Source of the DNA: Desulfitobacterium hafniense DCB-2
GTDB taxonomy: Bacteria > Bacillota > Desulfitobacteriia > Desulfitobacteriales > Desulfitobacteriaceae
Assembly (NCBI RefSeq): GCF_000021925.1
Contig: NC_011830.1
Location: 830,501-894,500 of the forward strand
Reading direction: 5' to 3'
Length of the DNA stretch: 64,000 nucleotides
Of this stretch, positions 55,787 through 64,000 are shown one piece after another. The position numbers were made by a program, and so were the translations under genes. The notes below the pieces were generated by a model, which was not told the DNA's origin, did not search any database, and was given only the letters and a program-made list of their open reading frames with translations. The stretch's first letter is position 1, and every line of letters starts with the position of its first letter.

Positions 55787-57244
55787 GTGCAGGATGTTGC
55801 TCTGTTAACTGATTTATATCAACTCACGATGATGCAAGGCTATTACCAAAATGGTTATGAAAATAAGGAAGCGGTCTTTGATCTTTATTTTCGCAAAATC
55901 CCCAGTGGGGGCGGTTATGTTATAGCTGCGGGCCTGGAGCAGGTCGTGGAGTATATTGAAAATTTGCGGTTTTCTTCAGAGGACATGGCTTATCTCAGGG
56001 GATTAAACATATTCGATGAGGGGTTTCTTAATCTATTGAAGGATTTCCGATTCCATGGCGATATAGATGCCGTTCCTGAGGGGACTGTGGTTTTTCCCTA
56101 TGAACCGTTGGTGCGGGTGAAAGGCCGGATCCTTGAAGCTCAGCTTATCGAGACAGCGCTCCTTAATATAATAAACTTTGAGACGCTTATTGCCACGAAA
56201 GCCTCCCGGGTAGTAGCTGCTGCCGGTGGAGGAAGTGTCATGGAATTTGGTTTAAGACGGGCCCAGGGACCTGATGCCGGGATATTAGGTTCGCGAGCGG
56301 CCTTTATCGGAGGGTGCCAATTTACTTCCAATGTGCTGGCTGGAAAACGCTATGGCATCCCCCTATCGGGAACTCAAGCCCATAGTTGGATTCAGTGCTT
56401 TCCTGACGAGCTGGAAGCTTTCCGGGCCTATGCCAGAACCTTCCCGGATCAATGCCTGCTTTTAGTTGATACTTATAATGTGCTTAAATCCGGAGTCCCC
56501 AACGCCATCAAGGTAGGGCTGGAGCTGGAGGCGGAAGGACATCGCTTTTTAGGCATCCGCATTGATAGCGGCGATTTAACGTATCTTTCCCGGGAAGCCC
56601 GCAAAATGTTGGATCAAGCAGGCCTTGAACATGCACGAATTGTGGCCTCCAATGATTTGGATGAGCATACCATCTCAGCTATTCGCGCTCAAGGGGCGGC
56701 TATCGATTCCTGGGGGGTAGGCACTCACTTAATTACCTCCAAGGATACCCCGGCTTTAGGCGGAGTCTACAAGCTCTCGGCCGAAGGCCAGAAGGGGGTC
56801 TTTGAGCCCCGCCTTAAAGTCTCGGAGAATATCTCCAAGATAACCAACCCTGGTATTAAGAAGATCGTGCGCTTTTACGATCGGCGCGGAAAAGCCATGG
56901 CGGATTTAATTGCCTTAGAGGATGAGCATTTTGAAGAACCCTTAACCATCTTCGACCCTATTGAGACATGGAAGCGCAAAACCCTCACTGATTTTAAGAC
57001 CCGGGAGCTCCTGAGGCCGGTTTTCCGGGGGGGCAGGCGAGTCTATGAACTGCCCTATCTCAAAGATATCCAGACCTACGCCCAGCACGAATGTGAGACC
57101 TTATGGGATGAAGTGAAACGTCTGGTTAACCCACACCGCTATATCGTGGACTTATCGCCGAAGCTCTTCGAGCTAAGGCAGTCCCTGCTCCTGGAAATCA
57201 GTACTAAGATAGAGGAAGAGCAGACTAAAAGATTATCCAAATGA
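55787..57244 (+). CDS. pncB: Nicotinate phosphoribosyltransferase
   Basis: 485 residues. Opens DVALLTDLYQLTMMQGYYQNG as the family does; FDLYFRK, the GILGSRAAFIGG and SGTQAHSW blocks (catalytic His region) and RIDSGDL at about 264-270 bind PRPP and nicotinate. It starts the Preiss-Handler route from nicotinate to NAD. GTG start with GAGGAGGG upstream. It is followed 62 bases later by NAD synthetase, completing a salvage pair. Confidence 0.94.
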   Translation: MQDVALLTDLYQLTMMQGYYQNGYENKEAVFDLYFRKIPSGGGYVIAAGLEQVVEYIENLRFSSEDMAYLRGLNIFDEGFLNLLKDFRFHGDIDAVPEGTVVFPYEPLVRVKGRILEAQLIETALLNIINFETLIATKASRVVAAAGGGSVMEFGLRRAQGPDAGILGSRAAFIGGCQFTSNVLAGKRYGIPLSGTQAHSWIQCFPDELEAFRAYARTFPDQCLLLVDTYNVLKSGVPNAIKVGLELEAEGHRFLGIRIDSGDLTYLSREARKMLDQAGLEHARIVASNDLDEHTISAIRAQGAAIDSWGVGTHLITSKDTPALGGVYKLSAEGQKGVFEPRLKVSENISKITNPGIKKIVRFYDRRGKAMADLIALEDEHFEEPLTIFDPIETWKRKTLTDFKTRELLRPVFRGGRRVYELPYLKDIQTYAQHECETLWDEVKRLVNPHRYIVDLSPKLFELRQSLLLEISTKIEEEQTKRLSK

Positions 57245-57306
57245 TTTGTTCAAAAAGCGGTTCATAGTGAACCGCTTCAAGGAATATCTTACAAGGAGGA
57301 AAAACT

Positions 57307-58074
57307 ATGTGGAGTGCTGAGGAATTAGAAATACGAATTAACCGGGCTGTAGAATGGCTCCGGGAGCGTGTCCAAGAAGCTCGTGCCCAAGGGCTGGTGA
57401 TCGGTGTCTCAGGCGGGGTAGATTCCGCAGTGGTGGCGGGGTTATGTAAACGGGCTTTTCCCCACAATTCCATCGGAGTCATACTACCGGCGGGGTCCAA
57501 TCCTATGGACAGAGAAGATGCATGGCTTGCGACAGAGGCATTATCTCTCAAGGCCGTTGAAATCGATTTGACTCAAGCTCACCAGGGCATCCTGGCTTCG
57601 GTCAAGAAGGCTCTCACCGCTCAAGAATATACCTTCGAGGAGCAATTAAGCCAAGGAAACCTTAAGGCACGCCTGCGTATGTCCACCTTATACACCGTAG
57701 CTAACTCCCTTAATTATCTTGTGGTGGGGACAGACAATGCTCCTGAGGCCTATACAGGTTATTTTACTAAATATGGGGATGGGGGAGTGGATATTCTCCC
57801 GATTGCCTCTCTGACCAAGGCTGAAGTACGAGCCTGGGCCGCCCAGCTAGGGCTTCCGGAAAAAATAGTGAATCGGGTTCCCACAGCTGGATTGTGGGAA
57901 GGGCAAACTGATGAACAGGAAATGGGCATTACCTACGACCTGATCGATCGCTATCTTCTTGGAGAAGGGGTACCTGAAGAGAGGCAAGAGAAGATTGAAA
58001 AAATGCATCAGCAGAGTGAGCATAAAAGACAGCTCCCCCCAGCCTTGGAACTGCCTAAGCTGCCCAAATTATAG
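57307..58074 (+). CDS. nadE: NH3-dependent NAD+ synthetase
   Basis: 255 residues with no glutaminase domain, so ammonia is the nitrogen donor. ATP pyrophosphatase loop GVSGGVDSAV (about 36-45), LRMSTLYTVANSLNYLVVGTDNAPE, GDGGVDILPIASLTKAEVR and PTAGLWEGQTDEQE. AAGGAGG precedes the ATG. It makes NAD from deamido-NAD; partner of the upstream pncB gene. Confidence 0.94.
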   Translation: MWSAEELEIRINRAVEWLRERVQEARAQGLVIGVSGGVDSAVVAGLCKRAFPHNSIGVILPAGSNPMDREDAWLATEALSLKAVEIDLTQAHQGILASVKKALTAQEYTFEEQLSQGNLKARLRMSTLYTVANSLNYLVVGTDNAPEAYTGYFTKYGDGGVDILPIASLTKAEVRAWAAQLGLPEKIVNRVPTAGLWEGQTDEQEMGITYDLIDRYLLGEGVPEERQEKIEKMHQQSEHKRQLPPALELPKLPKL

Positions 58075-58185
58075 GGCGTGTCATTTCTTAGCCTTCGCTG
58101 GGTAAAAATGGTATGCTATAAAATATAAAATGCCCTAACTAAGCATGCAAAAATATAAAGCAATAAAAGAAAGAGGTAGAAACAG

Positions 58186-58866
58186 ATGGAATTGGTTTAT
58201 ACGGGAAAAACAAAAGATGTCTATGCCTTAGAAGACGGCAACTGCTTGCTGAAGTTCAAGGATGATGTCACTGGGGAAAATGGGGTCTTCGATCCGGGTG
58301 CCAACACTGTAGGGCTGCAAATCGAAGGAGCAGGAAAAGCAGGCCTGCGGCTGACCAAGTATTTTTTTGAGAAAATTAACGCTCTGGGCATCCCAACCCA
58401 TTATATCGATGCCGACCTGGAAGCGGGCACCATGAAAGTAAAAAAAGCCACTCCTTTCGGACAAGGCTTGGAGGTCATTTGCCGTTATCGGGCAGTGGGA
58501 AGTTTTCTGCGCCGCTACGGGAAATATGCTCAGGATGGACAACCTTTAGATGCTTTTGTGGAAGTGACCCTGAAAGATGATGATAGAAATGATCCCCCCA
58601 TTACTGAAGACGCTTTAGATATGCTGGGAATTTTGTCTCAAGACGAATATAAAGTGTTGAAAGAACTAACTCAGAAGATTGCGGGAATCGTAAAGGAAGA
58701 GTTAGCACAAAAAGGTATGGAACTTTATGACATCAAATTTGAGTTCGGCAGAATCGGTGATGATAAGCAAATTGCTTTAATCGATGAGATTTCCGGAGGA
58801 AATATGCGGGCCTATAAAGACGGACGCCGGGTAGAGCCTCTGGAATTAGAAGAATTAATGCGCTAA
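58186..58866 (+). CDS. purC: Phosphoribosylaminoimidazole-succinocarboxamide synthase
   Basis: 226 residues. YTGKTKDVY (substrate loop), KFKDDVTGENGVFDPGANTV, and DIKFEFGRIGDDKQIALIDEISGG (ATP/metal) are diagnostic. It condenses CAIR with aspartate in purine synthesis. GAAAGAGG precedes the ATG. It is separate from other pur genes here; a TATAAAAT at 58114 may be its -10. No purine riboswitch is seen upstream. Confidence 0.94.
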   Translation: MELVYTGKTKDVYALEDGNCLLKFKDDVTGENGVFDPGANTVGLQIEGAGKAGLRLTKYFFEKINALGIPTHYIDADLEAGTMKVKKATPFGQGLEVICRYRAVGSFLRRYGKYAQDGQPLDAFVEVTLKDDDRNDPPITEDALDMLGILSQDEYKVLKELTQKIAGIVKEELAQKGMELYDIKFEFGRIGDDKQIALIDEISGGNMRAYKDGRRVEPLELEELMR

Positions 58867-58893
58867 GAATAATTTAAAGGAGAGGACAGTCCT

Positions 58894-59469
58894 TTGCGAA
58901 TAGGTGTAGACATCGACGGGGTAGTTTCCGACAGCTATAAAGCTTGGCTCGGAAAGCTGAACCGGCACTTTGGGACCAATATCTTAGAACTGAAAAATTA
59001 TGATATGCATTTGGATTTTGGTGTGTCTTGGGAGGAAATGGGGAAGTACTTCGAAGATAATGTGGCCACCTTGTTCGATATTCCCGACCCGGTAGCCGGG
59101 GCTAAGGAAGGCATTGAAAGGCTCCTCCGCCAGGGTCATGAAGTGGTCTATGTTACCGCCCGATCCCTGGATGAGGAAGTCCATACTCTTCGTTGGCTGA
59201 AAAAGCACAAGATACCCCATGAACAGATCCTCTTTACAGGCTTCCAAAGCAAAGTGGATTATGTACTGCAATGGCAGCTGGAGATATTCCTCGAGGATTT
59301 TCTGGGGAATGCCCAGGCAATCTCTGAAGCAGGAGTACCTGTGCTTCTCTTGGACGCCAGCTATAACCAAGGAGAACTGTCCTCAGGAATTATCCGTTGC
59401 CAGGATTGGCAGGAAATAGTGAGGGAGATCGGAAGAAGAGCACCTTATTCGAGATCTGTCACTATGTAA
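58894..59469 (+). CDS. HAD-superfamily 5'(3')-deoxyribonucleotidase-like protein
   Basis: 191 residues. The nucleophile motif is DIDGVVSD (Asp7 and Asp9 in RIGVDIDGV); a cap segment follows; VVYVTARSLDE carries motif II (Thr), K at about 127 and FLEDFLGNA motif III/IV acidic residues. Belongs to the NT5C/YorS-like HAD group. TTG start with AAAGGAGAGG upstream. It follows purC by 27 bases and is likely co-transcribed, in keeping with nucleotide metabolism. Confidence 0.82.
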   Translation: MRIGVDIDGVVSDSYKAWLGKLNRHFGTNILELKNYDMHLDFGVSWEEMGKYFEDNVATLFDIPDPVAGAKEGIERLLRQGHEVVYVTARSLDEEVHTLRWLKKHKIPHEQILFTGFQSKVDYVLQWQLEIFLEDFLGNAQAISEAGVPVLLLDASYNQGELSSGIIRCQDWQEIVREIGRRAPYSRSVTM

Positions 59470-59470
59470 A

Positions 59471-59508
59471 AAGGAATGGCCTCTATATGGGGCCATTCCT
59501 TAGTTTTT
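59471..59508. terminator. Terminator after the purC operon
   Basis: Perfect 11-base-pair stem (59471-59481 with 59491-59501), then AGTTTTT. A-rich left flank makes it usable by the convergent gene. Confidence 0.88.
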
Positions 59509-59516
59509 CGAACCTG

Positions 59517-59858
59517 TCAGCCAATCCTATCTTCTCCAATCTGCGGCTTATGCCTTTTATCAATAACATGCTGTATAGTCATCAACGGATGATGGAGGAT
59601 CATTCGGGGGCCTGCGTAACGCATAACAGTGCGAATCCTTTCCCGCATATCCTTTTTATAACAATGTACGGTGCAATCACCGCAGACCGGCTTATCTTCT
59701 CCAAACCTGCAATGCTCTGCCCGCTTCTGGGAATAAGTCAAGAGTTCCTGGCATTCTGCACACAGGTCGCCAATGGGCTTATGGTTGTCTTTACAATAGA
59801 GCATGATCATAACCTTGACGGTCTTCTTTTCCCGTTCTGCACGAGTGGCCTGAGCCAT
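59517..59858 (-). CDS. YgbA-type (nitrous-oxide-stimulated promoter) family protein
   Basis: 113 residues, Cys-rich: CKDNHKPIGDLCAECQEL, CRFGEDKPVCGDCTVHCYK and RYAGPRMILHHP. This is the cysteine pattern of the YgbA_NO family, whose E. coli member is induced by nitric oxide through NsrR; the biochemical role is poorly known. GAGGGGTAAC precedes the ATG. It stands alone, convergent to the purC operon. Confidence 0.85.
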   Translation of the reverse strand: MAQATRAEREKKTVKVMIMLYCKDNHKPIGDLCAECQELLTYSQKRAEHCRFGEDKPVCGDCTVHCYKKDMRERIRTVMRYAGPRMILHHPLMTIQHVIDKRHKPQIGEDRIG

Positions 59859-59974
59859 GTTACCCCTCCTTCACCAGTGAAGGTCTTATCTATCAGCTTT
59901 TAATTTATAGTATACCATAGTAAGCCCAGACTACGAAAAGTTTGCTCTGATTTGCGGCGGAGGCAATGTAAGAA

Positions 59975-60010
59975 AGCCCTGAAATACAGCAAATACTGTG
60001 ATTCAAGGCT
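59975..60010 (-). terminator. Probable terminator of murC
   Basis: An imperfect stem pairs AGCCCTGAA (59975 side) with TTCAAGGCT (to 60010), with an inner CAG/CTG pair; on the minus strand TTTCTT follows. It sits 65 bases after the murC stop. Confidence 0.5.
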
Positions 60011-60074
60011 AAGGAATCTAAAACAATCTCAACCCAATAGAATAGTCATAGAGTTGGCCTATCGGCCTACTTGT

Positions 60075-61424
60075 TCAGCACACTAAACTTTGCCCCACCT
60101 TATAGATATCCCCTGCACCCAGGGTCAGAACCAGATCCCCGGGGGAAAGGGTCTGGGCAAGATAAGTTTGAATTTCTTCAAGGGAGTGGATATAACGGGC
60201 ATTGACTCCCTGCTGGCTGATTAAATCCGCCAGAGAGGAAGCTGAAATGGTATTGAGATTTGTTTCCCGGGCGGAAGCGAAAATTTCGGCGATGACCACT
60301 TCATCAGCAGCCTGGAAGGATTGGGAGAACTCTTGGAGGAGCTTTTCTGTGCGGCTAAAGGTATGGGGCTGGAATACGGCCCGAATACGGCGGTCAGGGA
60401 AGGAGAGTCTTGCACCTTCAAGGGTTGAGCGGATTTCCGTGGGATGGTGAGCATAGTCATCGACGATAAGGGCTCCGGCATTCTGTCCAATATGTTCGAA
60501 GCGGCGTTTGGTGCCATTAAAATGGCTTAATGACTCCAGTACTTTTTCCGTAGGAACGCCGATTTCCAAACACAGGGCGATGCTCGCCAAGGCATTGAGA
60601 ATATTATGCTTGCCACTGACATGGAGATGGAATTCTCCCAGTACAGTTCCATGAGCGACGATGGTCATAGTGCTTCCTTCATCATGGAACTGAATATTGG
60701 TAGCATAGACATCGGCTTCCTCATTCAACCCGAAGGTTATGATCGGTGATTGAGCTTGAATGGCTTTTCTTTGAGGGTCTTCATGCCAGATGAAAATCCT
60801 GCCGTGGGGTGGTATCTTCTGGGCGATTTCCGAAAAAGCACACACCACATCATCTAAATCCTTGAAATAATCCGGATGATCAAACTCGATATTCGTAATA
60901 ATCAAGTATTCTGGAGAATAATTCAGAAAATGACGACGGTATTCACAGGATTCGGCCAGAAAGAAATCGCCTTGACCAGAATAGGCATTTCCGCCGATGC
61001 TGGGAACATCACTGCCCACCACAATGGTAGGGTCAATTCCCGATTGAAGGAGAGCCAGCCCAATCATGGCTGTGGTAGTCGTTTTACCATGGGTACCGGC
61101 GACGGCAATACCCCGTTTTTTGGACATGAGCCTGCCCAAGAATTGTGGATAGGAATAGACAGGAATATTTAATTCCCGCGCCCGGGCGATTTCTTCATGA
61201 TTTTCACCATAAGCAGCTGAGGCTACAACAATATCAGCCTTTTCAACATTGGCAGCGGAAAAGTTAAGAACAGGAATATGAGCACGCTCCAGAACCGCAT
61301 CAGTAAAGAAGCGCTCCGGAACATCTGAGCCCGTAATATGGGCTCCTTCAATATGAGCGGTAACTTGAGCCAAAGCACTCATTCCTGTTCCTTTGATTCC
61401 AACAAAATGAATATGTAACGGCAA
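60075..61424 (-). CDS. murC: UDP-N-acetylmuramate--L-alanine ligase
   Basis: 449 residues, Mur ligase family: N-terminal UDP-binding GIKGTGMSALAQ, ATP-binding GTHGKTTTTAMIG (about 108-120), ITNIEFDHPDYF and C-terminal DDYAHHPTEI. It adds L-alanine to UDP-MurNAc, the first peptide step of the wall precursor. The start is TTG (LPLHIHFVG with GGGAAG upstream); the nearby ATG is out of frame. No other mur genes flank it. Confidence 0.94.
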   Translation of the reverse strand: MPLHIHFVGIKGTGMSALAQVTAHIEGAHITGSDVPERFFTDAVLERAHIPVLNFSAANVEKADIVVASAAYGENHEEIARARELNIPVYSYPQFLGRLMSKKRGIAVAGTHGKTTTTAMIGLALLQSGIDPTIVVGSDVPSIGGNAYSGQGDFFLAESCEYRRHFLNYSPEYLIITNIEFDHPDYFKDLDDVVCAFSEIAQKIPPHGRIFIWHEDPQRKAIQAQSPIITFGLNEEADVYATNIQFHDEGSTMTIVAHGTVLGEFHLHVSGKHNILNALASIALCLEIGVPTEKVLESLSHFNGTKRRFEHIGQNAGALIVDDYAHHPTEIRSTLEGARLSFPDRRIRAVFQPHTFSRTEKLLQEFSQSFQAADEVVIAEIFASARETNLNTISASSLADLISQQGVNARYIHSLEEIQTYLAQTLSPGDLVLTLGAGDIYKVGQSLVC

Positions 61425-61716
61425 GATGCATCTTCCCTTTCAGTTTCGAACTCTACACTCCATTATACCCAATAGTGAGGTAAAATGTATCATTTTATAC
61501 TCGGAAATTTTTAGGCGGTTATGGATGAATTGAGAAGGCGTTCAACCCCTAAAGTGGCTTATACTGGGCTTCACAAGCATTTCGCGGAAGAATACAAACC
61601 GCTCGCATAAAAATTCAGACAATTCGGAGAGAATTATAGAGGAAAATGAAATGACAGTCTATAATAAATAAAAAGACCTTAAAGTGAACGGAACCGTCTT
61701 TAGAGGAGGGGTTAGA

Positions 61717-62094
61717 ATGGGTGGAGCAGAGATCGCTTTAGCAAAAGAAAGAGATATGTGGGACGGAGTATTCATGGATGGATTCCGTTCGGGAACGAGT
61801 ACCATCAGCTACTATCAGTTGGAATCTGTTTTAATGGATTTTCCGCGGGTTCTAGAAGCTGGTGTGGTGGCTAAGTCCGATGATCTTACACAGTGTCAGA
61901 TTTTAAGCGTATATTTGGCACTGGAAGATGGCCTGGGCAGTGATGCGGACTATGAGCGCTTTACTCAAGAGGTTGTTCACTATGTTCGGGAACATTTTTC
62001 CCTTCGGTGCACCATCGATGTTAAAATCAAAGAAAAACTTCCTATGACCCGTTCAGGGAAGATTTTAAGAACAGTCTTACAAGGCTGGAATTAA
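61717..62094 (+). CDS. Stand-alone AMP-binding enzyme C-terminal domain (acyl-CoA synthetase-like)
   Basis: 125 residues from the ATG at 61717 (GAGGAGGGG upstream; the frame extends 11 codons earlier). The sequence YYQLESVLMDFPRVLEAGVVAKSDD, then a helical stretch with YVREHFSLRC and PMTRSGKILRTVL with the catalytic Lys115, is the mobile C-terminal domain of acetyl/acyl-CoA synthetases. The large adenylation domain is absent in the window. It has its own ribosome site and terminator, so it seems a real free-standing gene; a partner adenylation protein or regulatory role is possible. Confidence 0.75.
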   Translation: MGGAEIALAKERDMWDGVFMDGFRSGTSTISYYQLESVLMDFPRVLEAGVVAKSDDLTQCQILSVYLALEDGLGSDADYERFTQEVVHYVREHFSLRCTIDVKIKEKLPMTRSGKILRTVLQGWN

Positions 62095-62124
62095 GTACAG
62101 TATAAGATAGATTAAAATAAGGAT

Positions 62125-62160
62125 AAAAAAAGTTCCCTTAAGTAAGGAACTTTTTTTGTT
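62125..62160. terminator. Terminator after the AMP-binding C-domain gene
   Basis: A 12-base-pair stem (62125-62136 with 62146-62157) incorporating the A and T runs; bidirectional, also used by the convergent hydrogenase cytochrome gene. Confidence 0.88.
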
Positions 62161-62185
62161 TGCCTCAACGGCTCAGCCTGCCTCG

Positions 62186-62902
62186 CTATCGTTTAGTATG
62201 ATAATCTGGTCTTTGATATGCGGGGCTTTTTTCACAGTTCTTCTGTTCATACCCCGTAACCATGGACTGGAGTTTGCTAAGATTTTCTGTGAGGCCCAGG
62301 TAAATGTGGAGAAGAATGGTGGAAGCAAAGTAAATAGCTCCAAAATATTTAATTATGCGCAGGACTTGAATACCCCCTAAGAGCTTTATAACCCAATCCA
62401 GACGTTCTCCCGCCCAGTAGGAGGCTAGGGAGATGAAGACCAGAAAAGGAAAAAGCAGAAACCAGCTGGTGAAAATCACTTTTTGCCCTGAATTATACTG
62501 CCCATAAGGAGGAAGATCCGAACGGAGATAAAAATAATAGGCAAAAACTTTAGGAAGGTTCTTTATATCCTGCCAAGAGAGAAGGAGTGTTTTATCCTTG
62601 TGCATAAGCATATCCACTAAACGAAAGATGAAAAAGGCCGAGGCAAGCCAGCCAAAGCCCACATGCATCACGAAGACTTTGCTATAGGGCAGCGCCAGAA
62701 AGGGGAGGGGCTGATGAAGGATTAAACCGGTAAGAATAATTGCAATAAGAGAAAAGGCAAATCCCCAATGGAAAAAGCGGACTGAGGCAGGTTGTCTCAT
62801 CTCAATATGATTAATTAATTGATCTTTATTTAATTCTTTCACGACCGGCTTGCGGATTTTGAGCTGGGGTTGGGAACCTTGGTTTTTTTTATTGTATTTC
62901 AC
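62186..62902 (-). CDS. Hydrogenase b-type cytochrome subunit
   Basis: 238 residues from the GTG at 62902 (GGAGGTGAAATC upstream). After a hydrophilic N-terminus of about 45 residues there are four membrane segments. The heme-ligand histidines are in RFFHWGFAFSL, VFVMHVGFGWL and TILLHIYLGL, the Ni/Fe-hydrogenase b561-like (HyaC/HupC) pattern. It takes electrons from the hydrogenase to the quinone pool. It lies 92 bases downstream of the hydrogenase large subunit on the same strand. Confidence 0.85.
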   Translation of the reverse strand: MKYNKKNQGSQPQLKIRKPVVKELNKDQLINHIEMRQPASVRFFHWGFAFSLIAIILTGLILHQPLPFLALPYSKVFVMHVGFGWLASAFFIFRLVDMLMHKDKTLLLSWQDIKNLPKVFAYYFYLRSDLPPYGQYNSGQKVIFTSWFLLFPFLVFISLASYWAGERLDWVIKLLGGIQVLRIIKYFGAIYFASTILLHIYLGLTENLSKLQSMVTGYEQKNCEKSPAYQRPDYHTKR

Positions 62903-62994
62903 GATTTCACCTCCGCACCCCACGAGAACCATTCACGTTTGTGTGTAAAGTCAGTTTTTTAGGTTCTTGCGATTTTTTAAGTCTTTTATAATAG

Positions 62995-64000
62995 TCAGAC
63001 CCGGATATCTAAAGTGCGGAGTTGTTCTCCGTCAATGAGATGCACACTGCAGGAAAAGCAAGGGTCGAAGGAGCGAATCACTCTTCCGGCTTCTTTTAAT
63101 TCCGGATGCTTGATGGTGAGGCCGCGAATGGATAATTCTCCTACACTGCAGTTACCGGCTTCATCCCGCGAACTAAAGTTCCAAGTCGATGGTGTTATGA
63201 TTTGATAATGCTTAACCCGTCCTTTTTCGATTTTTACCCAATGACCTAAAGTCCCTCGCATGGCCTCCACATAGCCTATACCCATGCCTGATTCTTGCTG
63301 GACTTTGGTATTTAAAGTCTCTGCTCCAGGAACCAGGCGCTCCAGCCAGATCATGGCCGCTTCGGCAATCTTCTTGGTTTCCATGACCCGAGACCAATGA
63401 CGGCCAAGAGTGCCATAGCCGATAATTTTTTCCTTGGCTATCACGGCCCGGGCTAAGGGGCCTACTTCCAGGGCATGCCCCTGGTAGCGGGGAGCCTTAA
63501 CCCAGGTATAGCCTTGAGGTTGACTCTTGTCCGGCTCGGTTATTCCCTGCCAAGGGTGAGCGGGGGGAGTTGGTTTATACCAGGATGTTGTCACCTCCTC
63601 CAGGATTAACCGGTCATCAAAGGGCTGGTGTTTATCTTCGAGCACAATCCCGTGAGGAAATAAGGTACCGCCATCCGGTTGGGTGAAGCCTCCCACTGAG
63701 AGAAAGCTACCATTGCCTTTTCCCAGGTGGACATACTCCGGGTAGCGTTTTACCAGGAGCTCTATATCGGGTATCATAACATTATTGATAAATTCGAGAA
63801 TTTTGATCAAATAGCCGCGATAGCGATTGATTTTATCGGCATCCACATGCATGGTGCATCCACCGGGTACAATTCCGTGCCCATGGGGAGCCTTTCCTCC
63901 GAATACACCGAAGGCGGCATGAGCATCCCGGGAAATCTCCACAGCTTGAAAATAATGCTCCGTCATGCGTTGGTTTTCTTCAGTATTAAATCGGATATCG
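62995..64000 (-). CDS. NiFe hydrogenase large subunit, C-terminal part
   Basis: The frame is open to the window edge, so only about 334 C-terminal residues are seen; the methionine at 63966 is internal. The C-terminal DPCFSCSVH holds the last two nickel-iron cysteines, followed by a 14-residue tail removed by a maturation protease. MRGTLGHWVKIEKGRVKHYQIITPSTWNFS and GRHWSR are typical of group 1 uptake enzymes. It oxidises H2 in the periplasm or at the outer membrane face and, through the small subunit (presumably upstream, outside the window), feeds the cytochrome b. Confidence 0.92.
   Translation of the reverse strand, partial: DIRFNTEENQRMTEHYFQAVEISRDAHAAFGVFGGKAPHGHGIVPGGCTMHVDADKINRYRGYLIKILEFINNVMIPDIELLVKRYPEYVHLGKGNGSFLSVGGFTQPDGGTLFPHGIVLEDKHQPFDDRLILEEVTTSWYKPTPPAHPWQGITEPDKSQPQGYTWVKAPRYQGHALEVGPLARAVIAKEKIIGYGTLGRHWSRVMETKKIAEAAMIWLERLVPGAETLNTKVQQESGMGIGYVEAMRGTLGHWVKIEKGRVKHYQIITPSTWNFSSRDEAGNCSVGELSIRGLTIKHPELKEAGRVIRSFDPCFSCSVHLIDGEQLRTLDIRV

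Noticed and set aside
58075..58185. Possible purine riboswitch ahead of purC
   Set aside because: None of the conserved purine-aptamer loop words is visible in this 111-base spacer.

Overview
The window looks like chromosomal DNA of a low-to-moderate GC, spore-forming, anaerobically respiring Firmicute close to Desulfitobacterium (Peptococcaceae, Clostridia). This is an inference from gene content: Bacillus-type SdhB, CwlD, several exported fumarate-reductase-like flavoproteins, a c-heme partner protein, NiFe hydrogenase genes, strong AGGAGG ribosome-binding sites and frequent GTG/TTG starts. No database search was possible.

Layout. 1-1337: end of a succinate dehydrogenase/fumarate reductase operon (sdhA partial, sdhB). 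1365-4828: an ectoine-type ABC uptake operon (ehuBCDA-like) behind a cyclic-di-AMP (ydaO-type) riboswitch. 4844-9750: L25/Ctc, CwlD, a repeat plus leucine-rich-repeat surface protein, and a small membrane/MltG-like pair. 9979-18149: arginase, an ECF sigma factor with a membrane partner, an M20 amidohydrolase, SbcCD. 18404-22633, minus strand: Nei/Fpg-like glycosylase, DUF5131 protein, GyrI-like protein, WYL regulator, anti-sigma and ECF sigma pair. 22825-24058: two-part ThrE-like exporter. 24339-28924: argCJBD. 29043-51502: accessory region with three flavoproteins (two in a duplicated cytochrome/flavoprotein cassette), regulators, an IS4-type element inside a metallo-beta-lactamase-fold gene, an SPFH/RHH/GPP34 operon, a CWB2-VanW surface protein, cupin, PucR-like regulator, MFS and EamA transporters, a sigma-54 activator remnant and a zinc-ribbon membrane protein. 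51731-55513: argF, argG, argH. 55505-55731: a cluster of DnaA boxes. 55787-62094: NAD salvage (nicotinate phosphoribosyltransferase, NadE), PurC, a nucleotidase-like HAD protein, a YgbA-type protein, MurC, and a stand-alone acyl-CoA synthetase C-terminal domain. 62186-64000: hydrogenase cytochrome b and NiFe large subunit (partial).

How it fits together. All argCJBDFGH genes for ornithine-to-arginine synthesis are present, but in two blocks separated by about 22.8 kb of accessory DNA. argC and argF share nearly superimposable promoters with ArgR-box-like sequence, so they look co-regulated. Arginase in the same window offers the reverse, catabolic route. The most unusual regulatory structure is upstream of both cytochrome/flavoprotein cassettes: three 11-base repeats with an exact 22-base period, followed about 120 bases later by an inverted repeat abutting the -10 box. 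The DnaA-box cluster after argH and the riboswitch-controlled osmolyte transporter are the other main points of interest. No tRNA, rRNA or CRISPR array was found.
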